Source of the DNA: Pseudomonas sp. ICMP22404 | GTDB taxonomy: Bacteria > Pseudomonadota > Gammaproteobacteria > Pseudomonadales > Pseudomonadaceae | NCBI RefSeq assembly: GCF_006227205.1 | Contig: NZ_VCNG01000008.1 | Location: 62,001-126,000, forward strand | Direction: 5' to 3' | DNA length: 64,000 nucleotides | Shown: piece after piece, positions 24,195-33,267 of the stretch | Layout: each line of letters opens with the position of its first letter | How positions within the stretch are numbered: the stretch's first letter is position 1 | Program-made: the position numbers and the translations under genes | Notes under the pieces: model-generated | What the model saw: the letters and a program-made list of their open reading frames with translations, nothing else | Database searches by the model: none | Told to the model about the DNA's origin: nothing

Positions 24195-24985
24195 CTTGGC
24201 TCCTCGCGCCGGGTGGCGCTGCGTTGGGCGAACACTTTGGCAAGCACATGTTCACGGATGTCGATGAAGCGAGGGTCGGACTTGATCGACCGCGCGGACT
24301 CCCCCGCCCGGTAGCGCTGGCTGAAGTCCAGGCGCAGCCGTTCGACAATCCGCCCCGGGTTGGGCGCCAGCAGGATCAGTTCGGTGGCGAGGAACACGGC
24401 CTCTTCGATGTCATGGGTAATCAGGAACACCGGTTTGGCAGTGCGTTGCCAGACCTGCAGCAACAGCTCCTGCATCTGTTCACGGGTGAAGGCATCCAGG
24501 GCGCCGAAGGGTTCGTCCATCAGCAGCACGCGTGGGTCGGCCGCCAGCGCCCGGGCCAGGCCGACGCGTTGCTTCTGGCCACCGGAGAGCTGCCAGACGC
24601 GGCGTTGCTCGAAACCGGCCAGGCCCACCAAGGCGAGCATTTCCCGGGCGCGGGCTTCGCGCGGTTCCCTGGCGACCCCGGCCAGCTCCAGGCCGAAGCC
24701 GACATTTGCCAGCACATCCTGCCAAGGCAGCAGCGCGTCGTCCTGGAACACCACGCCACGTTCGGCGCCGGGCCCCAGGACCGGCGCGCCGTCCAGAGTG
24801 ATCTGTCCGGCGCTGGGCTGGACGAATCCGGCGATCAGGTTCAGCAGCGAGGTCTTGCCGCTGCCGGACGGCCCCAGGGCAATCAGCAGTTGCTGCGGCC
24901 CCAGGGTCATAGAAATGTCCGTCAACACGGCTTCCGACGCCCCGGGGTACTGTGCGCCGATGCGCTCCAGCTGTAGCAAGGCCAT
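24191..24985 (-). CDS. tauB: Taurine ABC transporter ATP-binding protein
   Basis: The 264-aa ATPase has Walker A GPSGSGKT at residues 38-45, the Q-loop VFQDDALLPWQDVLANV, signature LSGGQKQRVGLARALA and Walker B VLLMDEPFGALDAFTREQMQ, followed by ITHDIEEAVFLA. The DEPFGALDAFTR run is characteristic of nitrate/sulfonate/taurine importers. It starts 26 nt after tauA ends and is coupled to tauC. Confidence 0.94.
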   Translation of the reverse strand: MALLQLERIGAQYPGASEAVLTDISMTLGPQQLLIALGPSGSGKTSLLNLIAGFVQPSAGQITLDGAPVLGPGAERGVVFQDDALLPWQDVLANVGFGLELAGVAREPREARAREMLALVGLAGFEQRRVWQLSGGQKQRVGLARALAADPRVLLMDEPFGALDAFTREQMQELLLQVWQRTAKPVFLITHDIEEAVFLATELILLAPNPGRIVERLRLDFSQRYRAGESARSIKSDPRFIDIREHVLAKVFAQRSATRREEPR

Positions 24986-25011
24986 TGCAGTGACTCCCTT
25001 TTTCCTGGCGA

Positions 25012-25989
25012 TCAGTGAGTGATGTATTTGGCGCTCACGTAAGGGGCGTAGTCGGGCAGAACCGCTTCCACCTTGCCCTGCTCCTTGAGAAACGCGGCGG
25101 TGTTGGTGATGGCCTGGGTGGTCGGCGCGCCGAGGCTCACGACCTGGTCCGCCGCCAGTGGATACACGTTGCCTTGCAGCAACAGCGGGATGTCGCTGGC
25201 CTTGGCGCCGGAGAGTTTCACCAGCTTGTCGATGTTGGCCGTGTTCGCCAGCCAGGCTTGCGGATCCTTGCGGTATTGGGCGTAGGCGTCCAAGGTGACT
25301 TTGGCGAAGGCGGTGACGATTTCAGGGTGTTTCTGGGCGAAGTCCTTGCGCACGATCCAGGCATCGAAAGTTGGCGCGCCGAATTTGGCCACCTCCGCCG
25401 AGGTGATCAGCACCTTGCCGTTCTCCTTGGCCACGCCCAGGGCCGGGTCCCAGACATAGGTGGCATCGATGTCGCCACGCTTCCAGGCGGCGATGATGGC
25501 CGGTGGCGCGAGGTTGAGTACGGTGACCTTCGACGGGTCGATGTCCCAGTGCTTCAATGCGGCGAGCAGGCTGTAGTGGCCGGTGGAAACGAACGGTACG
25601 GCGATCTTCTTGCCGATCAGGTCCTGCGGGGTCTTGATCCCGGAACCGTCGCGAACTACCAGGGCCTCGGCGGCGCCGATCTGGGTGGCGATGAGGAAGG
25701 TTTCCACCGGGACCTTGCGAGTGATGGCGGCGGTCAGCGGGCTGGAACCGAGGTAGCCGATCTGCACGTCGCCCGAGGCGATGGCGGTGATGACGTCGGC
25801 GCCATTATCGAATTTGCGCCAGTCGATGCTGGCCTGGGTGGCTTTTTCATAGGCGCCGTCGGCCTGGGCGACTTTGGCCGGGTCGACGGTGGTCTGGTAG
25901 GCGACGGTCAGGTCGGCGGCTTGGGCAAACAGACTCGAAGCGGCCAGGGAAGCGGCTGCGAGAAGGCGAAGGGGAAAACTCAAAGTCAT
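25012..25989 (-). CDS. tauA: Taurine-binding periplasmic protein
   Basis: The 325-aa protein has a signal peptide (MTLSFPLRLLAAASLAASSL, cut near AQA-ADL). The mature part shows TauA/SsuA features: LTVAYQTTVDPAKVAQADG, IDWRKFDNGADVITAIASGDVQIGYLGSSPL and VPFVSTGHYSLLAALKHWDIDPSKVTVLNL. The WRKFDNGADV segment corresponds to the region that selects taurine. It is the first gene of tauABCD. The upstream AT-rich stretch (26040-26070) suits a CysB/Cbl-type sulfur-starvation promoter, which is inferred from known tau regulation. Confidence 0.94.
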   Translation of the reverse strand: MTLSFPLRLLAAASLAASSLFAQAADLTVAYQTTVDPAKVAQADGAYEKATQASIDWRKFDNGADVITAIASGDVQIGYLGSSPLTAAITRKVPVETFLIATQIGAAEALVVRDGSGIKTPQDLIGKKIAVPFVSTGHYSLLAALKHWDIDPSKVTVLNLAPPAIIAAWKRGDIDATYVWDPALGVAKENGKVLITSAEVAKFGAPTFDAWIVRKDFAQKHPEIVTAFAKVTLDAYAQYRKDPQAWLANTANIDKLVKLSGAKASDIPLLLQGNVYPLAADQVVSLGAPTTQAITNTAAFLKEQGKVEAVLPDYAPYVSAKYITH

Positions 25990-26066
25990 GGGAAAAGCTC
26001 CTCGACAGGCCGCCGGATGTTCGGCGTTGGAGGAGACTAAATGATCTAAGAATTCAAAAATAAATA

Positions 26067-26098
26067 ACTTTTTCGCATGAGCTTATCAGCGAAAAAGT
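26067..26098 (-). promoter_or_regulatory. 10-bp perfect inverted repeat between gshA and tauA
   Basis: ACTTTTTCGC and GCGAAAAAGT are separated by 12 nt. On the minus strand the hairpin is followed by TTATTTATTTTT, so it could end gshA transcripts. It also lies in the tauA promoter region and could be an operator. I cannot decide between the two. Confidence 0.55.
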
Positions 26099-26162
26099 CT
26101 ATCGCGAAGGGACGGTTGTGCGGCTTGTGGGGGCGAAGGAGCAAGCTCCCTCGCCCCAGGGC

Positions 26163-27746
26163 TCAGTTACTGATCGCCAGGATGCTCGCCTGATACGACC
26201 CCACGAACACATCGAAATCTCCCACTTCGTTCTGTTCCAGCTCGGCTTGCTGGGCCAGGGACTCGCGAGCGGCTGTTTCGAACGCGGCCTGCTCCTGGGC
26301 AGGCAACGGTTCGGCACGGAAGAACTCGGCGTGGGCTTTGCTCTGGCGCAGGGAGAACTGGGCGAAGCTTTCCTGATGTTCCGCCATGGCCGCCAATACC
26401 TGCGCGGATGGGGTCAGGGACGGATCCCGCACCTTCGCCAGTTGTGCGTCCAGGGCCTGGCGGTGGGCATCGCTACCCTGGCTCTGGTCGAGCAACGCCG
26501 CCAGCGGTGCGATCTGTTCCAGCAGCTCGATGGCCCACGCCTGCATGTCCACCGATTGGCCCTGGCGTTGCAACTGCAGGCCCGGCTTGCGGCCTTCCTT
26601 GACCACGGTCAGGAAGTTGTTCGTGGCATTGCTGCATTCGCCGCTTTCGAACAACGGGCTTTCGCTGAGACCGCAATACAACAGGAACGCATCGAGGAAA
26701 TGCGATTCAGTGATGTCGATGCCCAATGGCAGGAACGGGTTGATGTCCAGGCAGCGTACTTCCACGTACTGAATGCCCCGGGCCATCAAGGCCTGGATCG
26801 GACGTTCGCCGGTATAGGTCACGCGTTTGGGGCGGATGTTGGAGTAGTACTCGTTTTCGATCTGCAGGATGTTGGTGTTGAGCTGTACCCACTCACCGTT
26901 CCGATGGGTGCCAACTTCGACATACGGCGCATAAGGCGTCGCCACCGCTTTACGCAGGCTGTCGGTGTAGCTGGCCAGGTCGTTGTAGCACGGCGTCAGG
27001 CCGGCCTGGGCGTTGCTCTGGTAGCCCAGGTCGCTCATGCGCAGGCTGGTGGCATAGGGCAGGTACAGGGTGTCCGGGTCCAGTTGTTCCAACTGGTGTG
27101 GGCGACCACGCAGGAAACCGGCGTCCAGGGCCGGCGAGGCACCGAACAGGTACATCAGCAGCCAGCTGTAGCGACGGAAATTACGGATCAGCGCGATGTA
27201 GGCCTGCGACTGGAAATCACGGTCGGTGGTGTCGGCCGCCTCGGCCTGCCGAAGCAGCGGCCAGAGTTTTTCCGGCAGGGAGAAGTTGTAGTGGATCCCG
27301 GCGATGCATTGCATGGTCTTGCCGTAGCGCAGGGCCAGGCCCTGGCGATAGACGTACTTGAGTCGACCGATGTTCGAGGTGCCGTAATACGCGATCGGGA
27401 TCTCTTCTTCCGCCGGCAGCGGACACGGCATCGACGGACTCCACAGGTATTCATCGCCGAGTTTGCTGTAGACAAACCGGTGGATCCTGTCGAGGCTGCT
27501 CAGGGTATCGGCCGGGTCCGCCAGGGCGGGGGTGATGAATTCCAGCAGCGACTCGGAGTAGTCGGTGGTGATCTGCTCGTTGGTCAGCGCCGAGCCCAGG
27601 GCTTCGGGATGCGGGGTCAACGCCAGGCGCCCACTGTCCGTGACACGCAGGCATTCACGTTCGATACCGTGCAGGCACTGCTCGAGCAGGGAGAGGTTGG
27701 CGCGCTCGCCGAGCAGGGCCAGGCGGCGGTTTAAGAGGTCGCTCAA
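26163..27746 (-). CDS. gshA: Glutamate--cysteine ligase
   Basis: The 527-aa enzyme makes gamma-glutamylcysteine, the first and limiting step of glutathione synthesis. Family segments are CLHGIERECLRVT, TTDYSESLLEFITPA, IAGIHYNFSLPEKLW, YEVG-like YAPYVEVGTHRNGEWVQLN and GIQYVEVRCLDINPFLPLGID. I choose the TTG at 27746 (LSDLLNRRLALLG) because AAGGAA lies 6-7 nt upstream and family proteins begin MSELL/MSDLL. The alternative GTG at 27761 has no good ribosome site. It is followed by the tau operon on the same strand, so the two sulfur units sit together, but a hairpin between them argues for separate transcripts. Confidence 0.94.
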   Translation of the reverse strand: MSDLLNRRLALLGERANLSLLEQCLHGIERECLRVTDSGRLALTPHPEALGSALTNEQITTDYSESLLEFITPALADPADTLSSLDRIHRFVYSKLGDEYLWSPSMPCPLPAEEEIPIAYYGTSNIGRLKYVYRQGLALRYGKTMQCIAGIHYNFSLPEKLWPLLRQAEAADTTDRDFQSQAYIALIRNFRRYSWLLMYLFGASPALDAGFLRGRPHQLEQLDPDTLYLPYATSLRMSDLGYQSNAQAGLTPCYNDLASYTDSLRKAVATPYAPYVEVGTHRNGEWVQLNTNILQIENEYYSNIRPKRVTYTGERPIQALMARGIQYVEVRCLDINPFLPLGIDITESHFLDAFLLYCGLSESPLFESGECSNATNNFLTVVKEGRKPGLQLQRQGQSVDMQAWAIELLEQIAPLAALLDQSQGSDAHRQALDAQLAKVRDPSLTPSAQVLAAMAEHQESFAQFSLRQSKAHAEFFRAEPLPAQEQAAFETAARESLAQQAELEQNEVGDFDVFVGSYQASILAISN

Positions 27747-27870
27747 GTTGAATTCCTTCACGCGTCAGTCGCCCCAATATGGGGGTGGGCAAGGCGCTCT
27801 ACAAGGGTGAAGTTGAAACTGGCGTTATCGCCTGGTTTTGTACGGCCAAGAACGGATCACCGCAGTCTCC

Positions 27871-27958
27871 TGTGGGAGCGAGCCTGCTCGCGATTGCGGT
27901 GAATCAGCTGCGTTGATGCGACTGACACACCGTTATCGCGAGCAGGCTCGCTCCCACA
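27871..27958. repeat. REPIN, GTGGGAGCGAGCCTGCTCGCGAT family
   Basis: TGTGGGAGCGAGCCTGCTCG CGAT and its inverted partner ending GGCTCGCTCCCACA are spaced by about 40 nt, between the PaaI-like gene and gshA. Confidence 0.9.
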
Positions 27959-28015
27959 GGGAGTTGCGACGCTGTTTCTGTTGCGCCGAAATTAACTCAA
28001 ATCGATGACAGGGAG

Positions 28016-28399
28016 CTATAGGACAGCGAAGGTGCCTTGTGCTTTTGCGACCAGCTTGTCGCCTTGGGTCACCTCGGCCTCGACCACCAGTGTGCGCCGC
28101 CCCGGGTGGATGACCCGGGCCGTGCACAGCACCTCGCCGTCGGACACGGCGCGGATGTAGTTGATCTTGCACTCGATGGTTGCGCTCTGCTGATCAAAGC
28201 CATGGACACTGGAACAAGCCAGGCCCATGGCGATGTCCACCAGGCTGAACAGTGCGCCGCCGTGCAGCTTGCCGCCGCGATTGCGCAACGGCGGCTCCAG
28301 GGCCAGGGCAACTTGCGCCACCCCGTCCCCCAGGCTGTGCAGGCGACAGCCGAGCAGCTTGAAGAAGGCGCTTTCCACCAACCCGGCCGGCGTGTCCAT
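28016..28399 (-). CDS. PaaI-family acyl-CoA thioesterase
   Basis: The 127-aa hot-dog protein carries the PaaI/4HBT signature GGKLHGGALFSLVDIAMGLA, with the catalytic acidic residue in the long helix (Asp in SLVD), and the TIECKINYIRAVSDGEVLCTARV strand pair. Such enzymes hydrolyse aryl- or acyl-CoA thioesters as homotetramers. The ATG at 28399 overlaps the tex stop by one base (TGATG), so it is translated as a rider of the tex mRNA. No functional link to Tex is known; the specific substrate is open. Confidence 0.9.
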   Translation of the reverse strand: MDTPAGLVESAFFKLLGCRLHSLGDGVAQVALALEPPLRNRGGKLHGGALFSLVDIAMGLACSSVHGFDQQSATIECKINYIRAVSDGEVLCTARVIHPGRRTLVVEAEVTQGDKLVAKAQGTFAVL

Positions 28400-30723
28400 C
28401 AGCGTTTCTTCAACTGCTTGGCGTTGGCGAACAGCGAGGCCATGGCATTGTTGGCCGGAGCCGCCGTGGCGGTCTCCTTGCGCGGCGCGGTGTTCTGCGA
28501 CTGACGCGGCGCGGAGCCTGGACGAGGGCCGCGGGCTCCGTCGACTTTCTCGCCGGGCGTGTCGCTCATGCGCATCGACAGGCCGACGCGCTTGCGCGGA
28601 ATGTCGACCTCCATGACCTTCACTTTCACCACATCACCGGCCTTCACGGCTTCGCGCGGGTCCTTGATGAATTTCTCCGACAAGGCCGAAATGTGCACCA
28701 GACCGTCCTGATGCACGCCGATGTCGACGAACGCCCCGAAATTGGTGACGTTGGTCACCACGCCCTCGAGAATCATGCCGGGTTGCAGGTCCTTGAGGTC
28801 TTCGACGCCTTCCTGGAATTCCGCGGTCTTGAACTCGGGACGCGGGTCACGGCCCGGTTTCTCCAGCTCCTGCAGGATGTCGGTGACGGTGGGCAGGCCG
28901 AAGGTTTCGTCGGTGAATTTCTTCGGATCCAGGCGTTTGAGGAACGAAGCGTCGCCGATCAGTGAGCGGATGTCGCGATCGGTCTGGGCGGCGATGCGTT
29001 GCACCAGCGGGTAGGCTTCAGGGTGGACGGCCGACGAATCCAGCGGGTTGTCGCCGTTCATGACGCGCAGGAAGCCGGCGGCCTGTTCGAAGGTTTTTTC
29101 CCCCAGGCGCGGGACTTTCTTCAACGCGGCGCGGGTCTTGAAGGCGCCGTGCTCATCGCGGTGGGTGACGATGTTCTGCGCCAGCGTAGCGTTGAGGCCC
29201 GAGATCCGCGCCAGCAGCGCCACCGAAGCGGTATTCACGTCCACGCCCACGGCGTTTACGCAGTCTTCCACCACGGCGTCCAGGCCGCGGGCCAGCTTCA
29301 ACTGGGACACGTCGTGCTGGTACTGGCCGACACCGATGGATTTCGGGTCGATCTTCACCAGCTCCGCCAGCGGATCCTGCAGGCGGCGGGCAATCGATAC
29401 CGCGCCACGGATCGACACGTCCAGGTCCGGGAACTCCCTGGACGCCAGTTCCGACGCCGAATAAACAGAAGCGCCAGCCTCGGACACCATGACTTTGGTC
29501 ATCTTCATGGCCGGGTATTTCTTGATCAGCTCGGCGGCCAGCTTGTCCGTTTCACGGCTGGCGGTGCCGTTGCCGATGGCGATCAGGTCCACCGAGTGCT
29601 TGGCGCACAAGGCCGCGAGCACCGCGAGGGTCTGGTCCCATTTGTTGTGCGGGACGTGAGGATAGACCGTCGTGTGGTCCAACAGCTTGCCGGTGGAATC
29701 CACCACCGCCACCTTGCAGCCGGTACGCAGGCCCGGGTCCAGGCCCAAGGTGGCGCGTGGGCCGGCCGGTGCCGCCAGCAGCAGGTCGTGCAGGTTGTGG
29801 GCGAAGACGTTGATTGCCTCGGTTTCGGCGTTGTCCCGCAATTCGCCCAACAGGTCGGTTTCCAGGTGGGTGTAGAGCTTGACCTTCCAGGTCCAGCGCA
29901 CCACCTCTGCCAACCATTTGTCGGCGGCGCGGTTCTGGTTCTGGATGCCGAACTGCTGGCCGATCATGCCTTCACAGGGGTGCATGGTGCCGGGCAATTC
30001 ATCGCCGACTTTCAGCGCGGAGCTGAGGATGCCTTCGTTGCGGCCACGGAAAATCGCCAGGGCGCGGTGGGACGGCACGCTCTTGAGCGGCTCGTCATGT
30101 TCGAAGTAGTCACGGAACTTCGCCCCTTCCTCTTCCTTGCCGGCAATCACGCGGGCACTGAGGATGGCTTCCTGTTTCAGGAAGTTGCGCAGCTTTTCCA
30201 GCAGATTGGCGTCTTCGGCGAAGCGCTCCATGAGGATGTACTTGGCGCCTTCCAGCGCCGCTTTCACGTCCGCCACGCCCTTTTTGGCATCGACGAAACG
30301 CGCGGCTTCGGCTTCGGGCGCCAGGGTCGGGTCGTTGAACAGCCCGTCGGCCAGTTCGCCAAGACCGGCTTCCAGAGCGATCTGACCCTTGGTGCGGCGC
30401 TTCTGTTTGTAGGGCAGGTACAAGTCTTCGAGGCGGGTCTTGGTGTCCGCCAGCTTGATGTCGCGCTCGAGCGCCGGAGTCAACTTGCCCTGCTCCTGGA
30501 TGCTGGCCAGGATGCTTATACGCCGTTCGTCGAGTTCACGCAGGTAGCGCAGGCGCTCCTCCAGATGACGCAATTGGGTGTCATCGAGGCTGCCGGTCAC
30601 TTCTTTCCGGTAACGGGCGATAAAAGGCACCGTGGAGCCTTCATCGAGTAGCGCGACGGCCGCTTCGACCTGTTGTGGGCGTACGCCGAGTTCTTCGGCG
30701 ATGCGGCTGTTGATGCTGTCCAT
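28399..30723 (-). CDS. tex: Tex RNA-binding transcription accessory protein
   Basis: The 774-aa protein has the full Tex architecture: N-terminal helix-turn-helix (MDSINSRIAEELGVRPQQVEAAVALLDEGSTVPFIARYRKE), a YqgF/RNase H-like domain near residues 325-450 (TLGLDPGLRTGCKVAVVDSTG), helix-hairpin-helix repeats (VNTASVALLARISGLNATLAQNIV) and a C-terminal S1 domain at about 650-720 (GMILEGVVTNVTNFGAFVDIGVHQDGLVHIS). A basic low-complexity tail follows. The protein binds nucleic acid and acts with RNA polymerase and the ribosome in toxin-gene and stress expression. The ATG at 30723 has CAGGTGG upstream. It is divergent from ompR. Confidence 0.96.
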   Translation of the reverse strand: MDSINSRIAEELGVRPQQVEAAVALLDEGSTVPFIARYRKEVTGSLDDTQLRHLEERLRYLRELDERRISILASIQEQGKLTPALERDIKLADTKTRLEDLYLPYKQKRRTKGQIALEAGLGELADGLFNDPTLAPEAEAARFVDAKKGVADVKAALEGAKYILMERFAEDANLLEKLRNFLKQEAILSARVIAGKEEEGAKFRDYFEHDEPLKSVPSHRALAIFRGRNEGILSSALKVGDELPGTMHPCEGMIGQQFGIQNQNRAADKWLAEVVRWTWKVKLYTHLETDLLGELRDNAETEAINVFAHNLHDLLLAAPAGPRATLGLDPGLRTGCKVAVVDSTGKLLDHTTVYPHVPHNKWDQTLAVLAALCAKHSVDLIAIGNGTASRETDKLAAELIKKYPAMKMTKVMVSEAGASVYSASELASREFPDLDVSIRGAVSIARRLQDPLAELVKIDPKSIGVGQYQHDVSQLKLARGLDAVVEDCVNAVGVDVNTASVALLARISGLNATLAQNIVTHRDEHGAFKTRAALKKVPRLGEKTFEQAAGFLRVMNGDNPLDSSAVHPEAYPLVQRIAAQTDRDIRSLIGDASFLKRLDPKKFTDETFGLPTVTDILQELEKPGRDPRPEFKTAEFQEGVEDLKDLQPGMILEGVVTNVTNFGAFVDIGVHQDGLVHISALSEKFIKDPREAVKAGDVVKVKVMEVDIPRKRVGLSMRMSDTPGEKVDGARGPRPGSAPRQSQNTAPRKETATAAPANNAMASLFANAKQLKKR

Positions 30724-31080
30724 AAAACCACCTGACAAATTATGAAATCAGGCCCGCCGGCGCAGGAACAGGGCTCGGCGAGACTGGTTGAGCGACCTGG
30801 CGTGGGCCGCTGCCTGGGTCAAAAGAGGCTGCCTGTTGACCCGCGAAATTCAAAAAGTGCTGCCTGGCCAGAGGGGAAAAGTCCCGTCGAGGTAACGATT
30901 CGACATCCCCAGGCACAAAAGGCCGCGCATTATAACCAGCGTTCCGCCCTTCGGGGGTGTCATGACCTGTAGGTCCGATACCCGTATTTGTGGAGATGGA
31001 GGAAAAATCTGCTAACAATGCACACGGTGCGTATAACGGCAGCTAGGCCATAATGCGCGCCGAGATCAAAGGAGCTTCCT
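30724..31080. other. 357-bp divergent promoter region of tex and ompR
   Basis: No gene is supported. The ompR start has AAAGGAGC upstream and a CATAAT -10-like hexamer near 31048. A 92-codon minus-strand frame in the region has no ribosome site or family features. Confidence 0.6.
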
Positions 31081-31821
31081 ATGAGCAGCACTGCACAAAC
31101 TGCTGAAGGCGAAAAAATTCTTATCGTTGACGATGACCCAGGGCTGAGCAGCCTGCTGGAGCGTTTTTTCGTCAGCAAGGGCTACCGGGCCCGCACCGTA
31201 CCCAATACCGAACAGATGGATCGGCTGCTGGCCCGTGAAGTCTTCAACCTGGTGGTTCTCGACCTGATGCTGCCTGGCGAAGACGGCTTGACGGCCTGCC
31301 GCCGCCTGCGCGGCGCCAACAACCAGATCCCGATCATCATGCTCACTGCCAAGGGCGACGAGCTGAGCCGTATCAAGGGCCTGGAACTGGGCGCTGACGA
31401 TTACCTGGCCAAGCCGTTCAACCCCGACGAGCTCATGGCCCGGGTCAAGGCGGTCCTGCGTCGTCAGTCGGCCCCGGTGCCGGGTGCCCCGGGCAGCGAA
31501 GACGAAAGCGTGACCTTCGGCGACTACGAGCTGTCCCTGGCCACCCGTGAGCTCAAGCGTGGCGATGAAATTCACATGCTGACCACCGGCGAGTTCGCCG
31601 TGCTCAAGGCCCTGGTGATGAACGCCCGTCAACCGCTGACCCGAGACAAACTGATGAACCTGGCCCGTGGTCGCGAGTGGGATGCGCTGGAGCGTTCCAT
31701 CGACGTACAGATTTCGCGCCTGCGCCGGATGATCGAGCCCGATCCTTCCAAGCCGCGCTATATCCAGACTGTCTGGGGCGTGGGCTATGTGTTCGTGCCG
31801 GACGGCGCCGCCAGCAAGTGA
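31081..31821 (+). CDS. ompR: Osmolarity response regulator
   Basis: The 246-aa response regulator has the acidic pocket IVDDDP at residues 15-20, the phospho-acceptor Asp61 in VVLDLMLPGEDGL and the Lys of DDYLAKPF. The C-terminal winged helix follows at about 145-240 (LTTGEFAVLKALV ... RSIDVQISRLRRMIEPDPSKPRYIQTVWGVGYVFV). It is the partner of EnvZ. A strong AAAGGAGC ribosome site precedes the ATG. Unlike E. coli, ompR and envZ do not overlap here: 111 bp with a REP-like hairpin separate them. Confidence 0.97.
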   Translation: MSSTAQTAEGEKILIVDDDPGLSSLLERFFVSKGYRARTVPNTEQMDRLLAREVFNLVVLDLMLPGEDGLTACRRLRGANNQIPIIMLTAKGDELSRIKGLELGADDYLAKPFNPDELMARVKAVLRRQSAPVPGAPGSEDESVTFGDYELSLATRELKRGDEIHMLTTGEFAVLKALVMNARQPLTRDKLMNLARGREWDALERSIDVQISRLRRMIEPDPSKPRYIQTVWGVGYVFVPDGAASK

Positions 31822-31830
31822 TCGGCGATT

Positions 31831-31914
31831 TGTAGGAGCGAGTGGCCTGGCGGGTTGAAATCTTCCTCCAGGCGACTCGCGTCCGTCAGTATGCGAGCAT
31901 CGCTCGCTCCTGCA
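31831..31914. repeat. Degenerate REP-like pair between ompR and envZ
   Basis: TGTAGGAGCGAGTGGCCTGG at the left and CGCTCGCTCCTGCA at the right keep the outer arms of a REPIN (GTAGGAGCGAG / CTCGCTCCTGC) while the inner arms have diverged. It fills almost all of the ompR-envZ spacer and may lower envZ expression relative to ompR. Confidence 0.7.
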
Positions 31915-31932
31915 AGTGTGTAGCGGTTATCC

Positions 31933-33246
31933 ATGAAAACCCCCGTTTGGTTCCCCCAGAGTTTCTTCTCCCGCACCCTCTGGCTGGTGCTGATCGTCGT
32001 GCTCTTTTCCAAGGCGCTGACGTTGGTCTACCTGCTGATGAATGAAGACGTCCTGGTGGACCGCCAGTACAGTCACGGCGTTGCCTTGACCCTGCGGGCC
32101 TATTGGGCGGCCGATGAAACCAATCGTGCGAAGATCGCCGAGGCGGCGACGCTGATCCGGGTGGTCGGTGCCGGTGTGCCCGAAGGCGAACAGCACTGGC
32201 CCTACAGCGAGATCTATCAGCGGCAGATGCAGGCCGAACTGGGCGCCGATACCGAGGTGCGCCTGCGTATGCATTCGCCCCCGGCGTTGTGGGTGCGTGC
32301 CCCAAGCCTGGGGGACGGCTGGCTGAAGGTGCCGTTGTACCCGCACCCCCTGCGTGGCCAGAAAATCTGGAACGTACTTGGCTGGTTCCTGGCTATCGGT
32401 CTGCTATCGACTGCGTCGGCGTGGATCTTCGTCAGCCAGCTCAACCAACCGTTGAAACGCCTGGTCTACGCGGCACGACAGTTGGGCCAGGGGCGCAGCG
32501 TGCGACTGCCCATCAGTGACACGCCCAGTGAAATGACCGAGGTGTACCGGGCCTTCAACCAGATGGCCGAAGACGTCGAGCAGGCCGGCCGCGAGCGTGA
32601 ACTGATGCTCGCCGGTGTCTCCCACGACCTGCGCACACCGTTGACCCGGTTGCGGCTGTCCCTGGAACTGATGGGGGAGCGCACCGACCTGACCCGTGAA
32701 ATGGTCCGTGACATCGAAGACATGGATGCGATTCTCGACCAGTTCCTGGCATTCATTCGCGATGGACGGGATGAGTCGGTGGAGGAAGTGGACCTCAGCG
32801 AGTTGGTGCGGGAAGTGGTCGCCCCCTATAACCAGGGAGACGAAAAAGTGCACCTGCAGCTGGAGCCGATCCAGCCGTTCCCGTTGCGCCGGGTGTCGAT
32901 GAAGCGGTTGCTGAACAACCTGATCGGCAATGCCCTGAACCATGCCGGCGCCGGCGTCGAGGTCGCGGCCTACGTCTCTGGCGACACCAACGCGCCTTAT
33001 GTGGTGCTGAGCGTCATGGACCGTGGCGCCGGCATCGATCCGTCGGAGCTGGAAGCCATTTTCAATCCCTTCACCCGCGGCGACCGTGCCCGAGGCGGAA
33101 AGGGCACGGGGTTGGGCCTGGCGATCGTCAAGCGCATTGCCTCGATGCACGGGGGCAACGTCGAACTGCGCAACCGTGTCGGTGGCGGGCTCGAAGCGCG
33201 GGTGCGGTTGCCATTGGGGTTGATGTTGCCCAGGGATGCGGTATAG
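31933..33246 (+). CDS. envZ: Osmolarity sensor histidine kinase
   Basis: The 437-aa inner-membrane kinase has two membrane spans (residues 15-36 and about 148-168) flanking a periplasmic sensor of about 110 residues, then a HAMP domain (NQPLKRLVYAARQLGQG) and the H-box LAGVSHDLRTPLTRLR with His231. The N box (NNLIGNALNHA), G1 (DRGAGIDP) and G2 (GGKGTGLGLAIV) complete the ATPase domain. It phosphorylates and dephosphorylates OmpR. The ribosome site is weak, consistent with a lower level than OmpR. Confidence 0.96.
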   Translation: MKTPVWFPQSFFSRTLWLVLIVVLFSKALTLVYLLMNEDVLVDRQYSHGVALTLRAYWAADETNRAKIAEAATLIRVVGAGVPEGEQHWPYSEIYQRQMQAELGADTEVRLRMHSPPALWVRAPSLGDGWLKVPLYPHPLRGQKIWNVLGWFLAIGLLSTASAWIFVSQLNQPLKRLVYAARQLGQGRSVRLPISDTPSEMTEVYRAFNQMAEDVEQAGRERELMLAGVSHDLRTPLTRLRLSLELMGERTDLTREMVRDIEDMDAILDQFLAFIRDGRDESVEEVDLSELVREVVAPYNQGDEKVHLQLEPIQPFPLRRVSMKRLLNNLIGNALNHAGAGVEVAAYVSGDTNAPYVVLSVMDRGAGIDPSELEAIFNPFTRGDRARGGKGTGLGLAIVKRIASMHGGNVELRNRVGGGLEARVRLPLGLMLPRDAV

Positions 33247-33267
33247 CAAACTTGCGCAAGCGAGCCC

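Noticed and set aside
26118..27734. A 538-codon plus-strand frame opposite gshA
   Set aside because: It mirrors the gshA reading frame and lacks any recognised motif.
28999..30651. A 550-codon plus-strand frame opposite tex
   Set aside because: The composition (Val/Gln/His/Phe-rich) and full overlap with tex mark it as a shadow frame.
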